From positions 1-11,540 of the forward strand of contig JAEEQI010000075.1 of NCBI GenBank assembly GCA_016285215.1: DNA of 11,540 nucleotides, in the 5' to 3' direction. The notes beneath the pieces were generated by a model that saw only the letters and a list, made by a program, of their open reading frames with translations, had not been told where the DNA came from and did no database searches. The stretch comes from Bacteroidales bacterium (GTDB lineage: Bacteria; Bacteroidota; Bacteroidia; Bacteroidales; UBA932). Below, one piece after another: positions 6,461 to 11,540 of this stretch. A program made the translations under genes and the position numbers. Each line of letters opens with the position of its first letter. Positions within the stretch are counted from its first letter, which is position 1.

Positions 6461-7101
6461 TACGCTTCGTAAGCTGTAGGGTCAAAACCTTCCAGCGCTT
6501 CCTTGCGCTCCACGCAGGTTCCGCACTTTCCGCAGTGCTTTTCTCCCCCTTTGTAACAGGAATAAGTCAAAGAATAGTCCAATCCTATGGCTTTTCCGCG
6601 CAGGGCTATGTCCCTTTTGGTAATATTGCAGTAAGGAGAAACTACTTTTATTCCTTCATAGGTACCGGCCTTGACGGCGGCCGAGAAAGCGTCTATGAAT
6701 TCGGGACGGCAGTCGGGGTAGATGGCGTGGTCTCCGCTGTGGTTGGCCAGCAGCACGGTATCCAGGCCATAGCTTTCGGCCAGGCCGGCCGCCACCGCCA
6801 GCATAATGCCGTTGCGGAAAGGCACCACGGTGCTTTTCATATTCTCATCGGCGTAGGAGCCTTCGGGGATCTCTCCCCCGCTCTGCAGCAGGTCGCTCTT
6901 GAAATACTGGCCAATGAAGCCCAGCGGAATAATCAGGTGCTGGATGCCCAGTCTCCGGCAATTCTCCTTGGCACAGGCAATCTCCTTGGCATTGTGCTTG
7001 GAGCCATAGTCAAAGGTAACGGCCAGGTCAATGCTGTCCTTATATTCATAAAGCAGCGTGGTACTGTCCAGGCCGCCGGAGTAAATCAAGAGTCCTTTCA
7101 T
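6460..7101 (-). CDS. queC: 7-cyano-7-deazaguanine (preQ0) synthase QueC
   Basis: QueC converts 7-carboxy-7-deazaguanine, ammonia and ATP into preQ0 on the way to queuosine in tRNA anticodons. The protein has 213 residues, close to the family norm. The ATP PP-loop SGGLDS is at 8-13, with DYGSKH at 31-36, VPFRN at 93-97 and ANHSGDHAIYPDCRPEF at 119-135. The C-terminal zinc site is formed by Cys182, Cys190, Cys193 and Cys196 (CxxCxxC after KGGEKH). All key residues appear intact. ATG 7101 overlaps the stop of the upstream oxidoreductase in an ATGA arrangement, so the gene is the last member of the operon. No other queuosine gene and no preQ1 riboswitch is visible in the window. Confidence 0.96.
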   Translation of the reverse strand: MKGLLIYSGGLDSTTLLYEYKDSIDLAVTFDYGSKHNAKEIACAKENCRRLGIQHLIIPLGFIGQYFKSDLLQSGGEIPEGSYADENMKSTVVPFRNGIMLAVAAGLAESYGLDTVLLANHSGDHAIYPDCRPEFIDAFSAAVKAGTYEGIKVVSPYCNITKRDIALRGKAIGLDYSLTYSCYKGGEKHCGKCGTCVERKEALEGFDPTAYEA

Positions 7102-8258
7102 ATTTTTGTCTTCATAGCTTCCAGGGCCTCCCGGGCACTGGCTACAGCCTCCACCACGGTCTTGGGACCGGTTAGGAAGTCTCCGGCCAGGAACACGTTC
7201 TCAAAGCCCTGAGCCGCTTCCAGCAACTTAGAATCCGGCTTCTCGCTTATGGCCGTAAGCAGCGTATCGCATTCTACAAAGTGGTCCGTTCCTTCAATGA
7301 TGCGGGTAACCACGCGGCCGCCGTCTTCCGGCACCACGTTCTCGCAGTCGCGGAACACCACGCCGCCCTCCTTCACCTCCACCGGCGCCTGGAATACCTT
7401 GAACTGGACTCCATCGGCCTTGGCTTCTTCCACTTCCAGGGGATTGGCGGGCATATTCTCAAAGGTCTTGCGGTAGTAGACCCACGTTTCGGCACCCTGG
7501 CGCACGGCGGTACGGCAGGCGTCCATAGCCACATTGCCGCCGCCAATCACAATCACCTTTTTGCCCAGTTTATAGTCCCCAGGATTCTTGAGGAAAGGCA
7601 GGGCCTGCAGGGCACGCTCGTCTCCGGGGATGTGCAGAGAGGCGGGTTCTTCGGCCCCGGTGGCCAGCAGCACGGCATCGTAGGAGGCCGATAATTCATC
7701 CACGGTGATGTCCTTGCCCAGCTCTACGCCTCCGCGGAATTCCACGCCGGCGGCGGTAAGCATCTTCTCGTAGGCATCACAGTATTTCTTATCCAGGCGG
7801 AAGGCGGGAATGCCGTAGCGCAGCACGCCGCCCATCCGGGGATTGGCATCAAAGAGCGTTACCTCTCCGCCGGCCTGGTACATCCACACGGCAGCGGCAA
7901 TACCGGCCGGGCCGGCGCCCACAATGGCTATGCGCTTGCCTTCGAATTCCTTGGTCTGGCGCTCCAGCTGGCAGGTTTCCAGGTATCGGCCCGAAATCTC
8001 CTGCTCAATCTCATACCAGCGGATGGGTATCATCTTCACGTTGAGCACGCAGTGGCCATAGCAGAACTGCTTCCAGTCGCACACCAGGGAGGTGACGGCC
8101 GTAAGGGGGTTGTTCTGGAACAGCATCTTGCCCGCTTCCTCCAGGAGGCCCTGGCGGTAGAGCTGCATACATTCCGGGATGGGCGTATGCACGGGACAGC
8201 CTTGCATAGCACATTTCGGTTTCTTGCACAAAAGGCAACGCGAAGCTTCGGGGTTCAT
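7098..8258 (-). CDS. GltD-like FAD/NAD(P)-dependent oxidoreductase with N-terminal Fe-S domain
   Basis: This 386-residue protein belongs to the glutamate synthase small subunit / NfnB / dihydropyrimidine dehydrogenase N-domain superfamily. Cys8, Cys11, Cys16 and Cys21 (EASRCLLCKKPKC then QGCPV), and Cys60, Cys66 and Cys70, fit the two [4Fe-4S] ligand sets of the N-terminal helical domain. The FAD dinucleotide motif GAGPAG is at 114-119, and the pyridine-nucleotide motif GGGNVAMD is at 239-246. The C-terminal FAD segment is NVFLAGDFLTGPKTVVEA (354-371). It is shorter than typical GltD (about 450-480 residues). No glutamate synthase large subunit and no NfnA-type partner is next to it, so the electron acceptor is unknown and a gltD label would be unsafe. 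It overlaps recR and queC by 4 bases each (ATGA), pointing to tight translational coupling. Confidence 0.88.
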   Translation of the reverse strand: MNPEASRCLLCKKPKCAMQGCPVHTPIPECMQLYRQGLLEEAGKMLFQNNPLTAVTSLVCDWKQFCYGHCVLNVKMIPIRWYEIEQEISGRYLETCQLERQTKEFEGKRIAIVGAGPAGIAAAVWMYQAGGEVTLFDANPRMGGVLRYGIPAFRLDKKYCDAYEKMLTAAGVEFRGGVELGKDITVDELSASYDAVLLATGAEEPASLHIPGDERALQALPFLKNPGDYKLGKKVIVIGGGNVAMDACRTAVRQGAETWVYYRKTFENMPANPLEVEEAKADGVQFKVFQAPVEVKEGGVVFRDCENVVPEDGGRVVTRIIEGTDHFVECDTLLTAISEKPDSKLLEAAQGFENVFLAGDFLTGPKTVVEAVASAREALEAMKTKI

Positions 8259-8881
8259 GGTTTAAAGATTTGTCGGTTAACTATGGATCGGCCCAGGGTT
8301 AGGGTGTCGGCATACTCGAGGTCGTCTCCAAAGCCCAGTCCGCGGGCCAGGGATGACACTTTGACGCCCAGGTTTTCTACCTGCCGGTAAATGTAGAAGG
8401 CGGTGGTTTCCCCTTCCACATCTCCGCTGAGGGCCAGGATAATCTCTGCCTCGGCCGGGTTCTCGATGGCTTTTACGCGGTCCGTGAGTTCCTGAATGGT
8501 CAGGTCCGACGGGCCCACCCCGGCAAGGGGAGAAATAATGCCGCCCAGTACGTGGTACACGCCGTGGTACTGGCCGGTGGCTTCAATGCTCATCACGTCC
8601 CGGACGCTGGCCACCACGCAGATGAGGTTCTGGTTGCGGCTGTGGTCCGAGCAGATGGAGCAGATTTCTTCGTCCGAAATCATACGGCAACGGCGGCAAA
8701 AGCACACGTTGTCCCTCAAATTGTCTATGGCCGAAGTAAAATGATGGACGTTCTGAGCCGGCTGTTTGAGAAGATGCAGGGCCAGGCGCAGCGCACTTCT
8801 CCGACCTACGCCGGGAAGCGAGCTGATGGCCTCCACCGCTTCTGAAAGGAGGGCCGACGGATACGTCTCTTTATACGGCAT
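8255..8881 (-). CDS. recR: Recombination mediator protein RecR
   Basis: RecR works with RecO (and RecF) to load RecA on gapped DNA. The chosen ATG 8881 gives 208 residues, close to the roughly 200-residue norm. The helix-hairpin-helix is at 21-37 (SLPGVGRRSALRLALHL). The Cys4 zinc finger is Cys62, Cys65, Cys74 and Cys77 (CxxC-x8-CxxC). The Toprim domain starts near 86 (LICVVASVRDVMSIE). The family signatures GVYHVLGGIISPLAGVGP (107-124) and GDDLEYADTLTLGRS are intact. A TTG four codons upstream at 8893 is in frame, but relatives start close to the PYxxxYPSxLL segment, so ATG is preferred. The start overlaps the end of the upstream kinase gene by 11 bases, and the stop overlaps the next gene by 4. 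Confidence 0.96.
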   Translation of the reverse strand: MPYKETYPSALLSEAVEAISSLPGVGRRSALRLALHLLKQPAQNVHHFTSAIDNLRDNVCFCRRCRMISDEEICSICSDHSRNQNLICVVASVRDVMSIEATGQYHGVYHVLGGIISPLAGVGPSDLTIQELTDRVKAIENPAEAEIILALSGDVEGETTAFYIYRQVENLGVKVSSLARGLGFGDDLEYADTLTLGRSIVNRQIFKP

Positions 8882-9686
8882 GGTATTCTGCAAGTCCCTC
8901 GTTGGGGGTGCTCATAAATCTGGTAAAGGAAACGCCGTATTCCTTACCCATACGGGCCAGGATGTCTTTGCAGGCATAGCCGAAGCCACCCACGACACCC
9001 ACGGGAAGGTCTTTCTTGTATTGGCTGAGCGTGCGCTCAAAGAGGTTGCGGAAGTTGCCTTCCACCAGCTTCCGGGCATACTCGCTCTTGTCATATTGAG
9101 CCAGCACAAAGGGGGCGAAACTGCCCAGGTAACGGGCCGGAGCCTGAGCGCCGTACACGCTCTTGACCACGGTTATATAGTCCAGTTTGTACTGCTCCTG
9201 GAATTCATCATAGATATCCTTGGGCATATAACCCTTGAGGTAGTCCGTAATGAAGAGCTTGCCCAGCACGGCGCCGGAGCCTTCATCTCCCAGGATGAAA
9301 CCGCCGCAGTTCACCTTCCAGACAATGTCTTTTCCGTCAAACTCACAGGTGTTGGCACCGGTTCCCAGAATGGCGGCTACGCCGGGAGCGTGACCGCAGA
9401 CGGCACGGGCGGCGCCCAGCATATCGGAGGCGTACTCAATGGGTGCGCCGGGGAACCATTTGCCCAGGTCCACGGGAGACTCCCCTACCAGACCGGCGGC
9501 ATAGAAATGCACTTCTTCAACGCCGGGACCAATCTCCTTAGCGGCCTGGTTCAGGATGGCGTTCAGGGTTTCTTCCGGCGTTTGCATTAGATTAAATCCG
9601 GGCGTACGGACGCTGCGGACCACTTTTCCAGCTTCCACAATGCCCCAATCGGTCTTGGTGGCACCGCAATCTACAATCAGTTGCAT
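8871..9686 (-). CDS. BadF/BadG-type ATPase, N-acetylglucosamine kinase-like
   Basis: This 271-residue protein belongs to the sugar-kinase/Hsp70/actin (ASKHA) fold. The phosphate-1 loop is DCGATKTDW (6-14), the phosphate-2 loop is LGTGANTC (107-114), GDEGSG is at 133-138 and an adenosine-type motif GGFGY is at 233-237. Asp88 in YASDMLGA is a candidate catalytic base. The closest characterised relatives are N-acetylglucosamine and glucosamine kinases of the BcrAD/BadF family, so an amino-sugar substrate (for example, in wall recycling) is a reasonable guess, not a demonstrated one. The gene lies 13 bases after pnuC and overlaps recR by 11 bases. A promoter-like sequence at the end of pnuC may give it independent transcription. 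All nucleotide-binding loops are intact, so it is probably active. Confidence 0.88.
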   Translation of the reverse strand: MQLIVDCGATKTDWGIVEAGKVVRSVRTPGFNLMQTPEETLNAILNQAAKEIGPGVEEVHFYAAGLVGESPVDLGKWFPGAPIEYASDMLGAARAVCGHAPGVAAILGTGANTCEFDGKDIVWKVNCGGFILGDEGSGAVLGKLFITDYLKGYMPKDIYDEFQEQYKLDYITVVKSVYGAQAPARYLGSFAPFVLAQYDKSEYARKLVEGNFRNLFERTLSQYKKDLPVGVVGGFGYACKDILARMGKEYGVSFTRFMSTPNEGLAEYHAV

Positions 9687-9699
9687 TTTGTTATTAGTT

Positions 9700-10287
9700 T
9701 CAATCCTTCAAATTTACATATTCTCCGTGGTTTTTCCAATGGAAATAACCATAGACTGCACTGGCAATATAGGCCATATACATAGCGGCCATCCAATACT
9801 GCCCTGTGGTAAGGCAGAGGGCCGTGTTCAAAAGGTCGGTTACAATCCAGAGCATCCACTGCTCCAAGTAGCTCTGTGTGAGCCACCAGGTAGCAATGAC
9901 ACTCAGGGTAACGGCCGTGCCGTCCAGAACGGGGGCGGCATCTCCGGTGTTTTTGAGAATGGGAATAAAAACGCTCACGCCCACAACCAGCAGCGCCAGG
10001 CTTATCAGCCGCGCCCGGTGGGACATAACGTTCAGATGGATGGCGTGCTCCCCCACTTCCGTACTGGCCTTTTTCCATTTGATCAGGCCCAATACGGACA
10101 TTCCCATATAATAGATATTCAGGCCCATAGAGGCCCATACGTGCTGGGTGGCAAACTCAAATGCACAGGCGGCACCCGAAAGGATGCCTACCCACCACAT
10201 GGCGTTCTTCTGCAGGATTTCCAGAATCACATACACGACTCCGGTAACCGCCGCAAAAATCTCTATGGCCTGAATGACAGTGTCCAT
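9700..10287 (-). CDS. pnuC: PnuC-family vitamin/nucleoside transporter
   Basis: This 195-residue inner-membrane protein fits the PnuC family, whose members carry nicotinamide riboside, thiamine or riboflavin by facilitated diffusion. About seven hydrophobic helices can be placed at 8-26, 30-47, 51-69, 93-110, 124-139, 144-160 and 165-182. Trp- and Tyr-rich motifs recur in the internal repeat: MWWVGILSG (30-38), LNIYYMGMSVLGLIKW (56-71), WMLWIVTDLLNTAL (144-157) and YWMAAMYMAYIASAVYGYFHW (164-184). The last resembles the family's conserved C-terminal segment. The substrate cannot be read from the sequence. No thiamine or FMN riboswitch was recognised upstream: the gene begins 30 bases after the FKBP stop, and that gap is taken up by a palindrome. 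It is followed closely by a kinase gene. Confidence 0.92.
   Translation of the reverse strand: MDTVIQAIEIFAAVTGVVYVILEILQKNAMWWVGILSGAACAFEFATQHVWASMGLNIYYMGMSVLGLIKWKKASTEVGEHAIHLNVMSHRARLISLALLVVGVSVFIPILKNTGDAAPVLDGTAVTLSVIATWWLTQSYLEQWMLWIVTDLLNTALCLTTGQYWMAAMYMAYIASAVYGYFHWKNHGEYVNLKD
9709..9739 (-). promoter_or_regulatory. Probable internal promoter ahead of the kinase-recR-queC genes
   Basis: On the minus strand, TAAATTTG at 9716-9709 matches TAnnTTTG. A TTG lies at 9739-9737 with a 20-base spacer. It sits inside the last codons of pnuC, so the match could be chance, but both elements and the spacing agree with the consensus. Transcription would start around 9704, giving a very short leader before ATG 9686. 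Confidence 0.5.
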
Positions 10288-10293
10288 TCCCTC

Positions 10294-10314
10294 ATCCCGG
10301 GCTTGACCCGGGAT
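10294..10314. repeat. REP-like palindrome between the FKBP gene and pnuC
   Basis: ATCCCGGG (10294-10301) and CCCGGGAT (10307-10314) are perfect 8-base inverted arms around CTTGA. The element fills most of the 30-base gap between two genes. Its sequence resembles the short dispersed intergenic palindromes found in many bacterial genomes, whose translation typically reads PGLTRDP. It lacks a T-run, so it is not a standard terminator, but the stem could stabilise or separate parts of the mRNA. Confidence 0.6.
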
Positions 10315-10317
10315 CCC

Positions 10318-10920
10318 TTATCGTACCTCGATAAGCTCTACCACAAACTTGAGGGCGCTGCACGGAGGAATGCCGTGGGTACCGGACTCACCGTAAGCCA
10401 GGTGATACGGGAGATAGAGCTCGTACTTGGCGCCTTCGCTCATAAGCTGCAGACCCTCGGTCCAACCCTTGATAACCTGGTTAAGGCCAAATTCAATGGG
10501 CTCTCCGCGCTTGTAGGAGCTGTCAAACACCTTACCGTCGGGGAAGCTGCCCTCGTAGTGGCAGTATACCTTATCGGTGGCCTTGGGCTTCTTGCCGGTG
10601 CCTTCCTTGATAACCTTGTACATAAGACCGCTTCCCGTAGCCTTCACCTGGGGATCCTTGGCCATCTGGGCCAGGAATTTCTCACCTTCGGCCTTGGCGG
10701 CGGCGCCGGCTGCGGCGGCCCGCTCGGAAGTTTCCTCTTCCAGTTCCTTATAGAAGGCTTCCAGGGCTTCGCCGGCTTCCTCCATAGAGAGTTCCAGCTT
10801 ACCGCCGGTAAGCATATCCTTGAGACCTTTCAGAAAATCGTCTACGTTAGTCACGTGGATTCCCTGCTGATAGAAGCTGGAAGCCACGCTCATTCCAAAT
10901 GCATAACTTTTCTTATCCAT
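10318..10920 (-). CDS. FKBP-type peptidyl-prolyl cis-trans isomerase
   Basis: This 200-residue protein catalyses cis-trans isomerisation of prolyl bonds during protein folding. The N-terminal region (1-90) is helical, with an Ala/Glu/Lys-rich segment at 60-80, and resembles the dimerisation domain of FklB/FkpA/Mip-type proteins. The catalytic FKBP domain spans about 113-199. Active-site aromatic positions are recognisable in YEGSFPDGKVFDSSY (122-136), in VIKGWTEGL (149-157) and at Tyr176 in LAYGESG. There is no signal peptide or lipobox (MDKKSYAFGM), so it is probably cytoplasmic, as for FklB. The frame stays open upstream to 11115, but that extension lies over the end of the flavoprotein gene and codes for Arg-rich sequence unlike FKBPs. 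ATG 10920, 5 bases after the flavoprotein stop, is therefore chosen. Confidence 0.94.
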   Translation of the reverse strand: MDKKSYAFGMSVASSFYQQGIHVTNVDDFLKGLKDMLTGGKLELSMEEAGEALEAFYKELEEETSERAAAAGAAAKAEGEKFLAQMAKDPQVKATGSGLMYKVIKEGTGKKPKATDKVYCHYEGSFPDGKVFDSSYKRGEPIEFGLNQVIKGWTEGLQLMSEGAKYELYLPYHLAYGESGTHGIPPCSALKFVVELIEVR

Positions 10921-10925
10921 ATCTA

Positions 10926-11540
10926 TTATAATGATTTTGCTGCTGATTCTCCGGCCAGATAGCCCGTGCTGAAGGCCAGCTGGAGGTTGTAACCGCCCGT
11001 ATCGGCATCCATATCCAGCACTTCGCCGGCAAAGTAGAGGCCGGGCTGCTTCTTGGATTCCAGCGTCTTGGCGGTGAGTTCTCCGGTAGAGACGCCGCCG
11101 GCGGTGATGACGCAACGCTCAAAGCCCACAAAACCGGCAATATCCATCTTCCAGTCTTTAAGGGCCGAAGCCAGACTGTCCACGCTCACCTTGGGGTTCA
11201 TCCGCAGGAATGCCAGGGTCAGGTTCCAGGGGATGAGCTTACCAAGCATAATGCGGAAGAGCCGCTGGAAGCTCTGGCCTTTGGAACGCTCGTCGTTAAT
11301 GACTTCCTCCCACTTCTGGTGGATGTCGGCGTCCAGTTTCTCCAGTTCCACGGCGGGCTTCAGGTCAATGGCCACGCTCACTTTCTGACCGTCGTTCAGG
11401 GCCTTGACGGCGCGACGGCTCACCATAAAGCCCAGCGGGCCTTCCAGGCCTCCGTCCGTGAACTCGATGTCTCCAAACTCCTGCTGCACCAGGTCTCCGT
11501 TCACGTACAGGCTCAGCTGCACGTTGTCCAGGTTGTTGCC
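10926..11540 (-). CDS. HI0933-family NAD(P)/FAD-dependent flavoprotein, C-terminal part
   Basis: The reading frame enters from the right edge and ends at TAA 10926, leaving 204 residues without a start codon. The C-terminal FAD-binding signature is clear: GGVSTGELTAKTL, then GLYFAGEVLDMDADTGGYNL, then an AFSTGYLAGESAA tail. This pattern defines the HI0933/YhiN-like aminoacetone oxidase family. The part preceding it (PLGFMVSRRAVKALNDG and an Ile/Leu-rich helical region) fits the inserted substrate domain of that family. The N-terminal FAD motif lies outside the window. The physiological substrate of this family is poorly defined. It is read immediately ahead of the FKBP gene, with a gap of only 5 bases. 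Confidence 0.9.
   Translation of the reverse strand, partial: GNNLDNVQLSLYVNGDLVQQEFGDIEFTDGGLEGPLGFMVSRRAVKALNDGQKVSVAIDLKPAVELEKLDADIHQKWEEVINDERSKGQSFQRLFRIMLGKLIPWNLTLAFLRMNPKVSVDSLASALKDWKMDIAGFVGFERCVITAGGVSTGELTAKTLESKKQPGLYFAGEVLDMDADTGGYNLQLAFSTGYLAGESAAKSL

Noticed and set aside
8882..8893. TTG start for recR four codons upstream
   Set aside because: The ATG at 8881 gives a family-typical N-terminus; the extra four residues carry no conserved sequence.
9556..10962. 468-codon plus-strand open frame opposite pnuC and the FKBP gene
   Set aside because: It is a codon-aligned shadow of two well-supported genes and crosses the REP-like palindrome. Similar shadows lie opposite queC (6454-7212) and the kinase (8766-9590).
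10921..11115. Upstream extension of the FKBP reading frame
   Set aside because: It lies over the end of the HI0933-family gene in another frame, is rich in Arg and Pro, and is not FKBP-like. The domain starts correctly at ATG 10920.

Overview
This window looks like ordinary chromosome from a Bacteroidota member, most likely order Bacteroidales with moderately GC-rich DNA. The best evidence is the promoters. Four intergenic or near-intergenic sites match the Bacteroidota sigma-ABfr -7 element TAnnTTTG, and three of them have a TTG 19-20 bases further upstream. Start codons sit in AT-rich leaders without clear Shine-Dalgarno sequences. The secreted proteins and the gene families also fit this group. 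No tRNA, rRNA, CRISPR array, insertion sequence, phage gene or toxin-antitoxin pair was seen.

Layout: all but one of the genes lie on the minus strand, so they are read here from right to left. Right block (11540 to 6460): end of an HI0933-family flavoprotein, a cytoplasmic FKBP-type prolyl isomerase, a REP-like palindrome, a PnuC-family vitamin transporter, a BadF-type kinase, recR, a GltD-like FAD/NAD(P) oxidoreductase and queC. Spacing is very tight (gaps of 5, 30 and 13 bases, then overlaps of 11, 4 and 4), which suggests co-transcription, with a probable internal promoter at the end of pnuC. Middle (6460 to 5929): the only plus-strand gene encodes a 71-residue lipoprotein with an Ala/Glu/Lys helical repeat. 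It has its own promoter and a long stem-loop terminator that separates it from the convergent queC.

Left block (5928 to 1): an apparent operon of corA (Mg2+/Co2+ channel), a secreted protein of unknown function and a six-helix voltage-gated K+ channel. It is followed by a compact terminator/promoter region, then rpsA (ribosomal protein S1) overlapping rnz (RNase Z), then the start of a secreted glucosaminidase that runs off the window.

The genes are mainly housekeeping: translation and tRNA processing, recombination repair, queuosine synthesis, protein folding, ion homeostasis and cell-wall turnover. I do not see a clear undescribed multi-gene system. The most unusual items are the repeat-built small lipoprotein, the ion-channel operon with its unknown secreted partner, the transporter-kinase pair, and overlapping hairpins at the rpsA promoter. 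The window contains several very long open frames antisense to real genes. They are codon-aligned shadows and were rejected.
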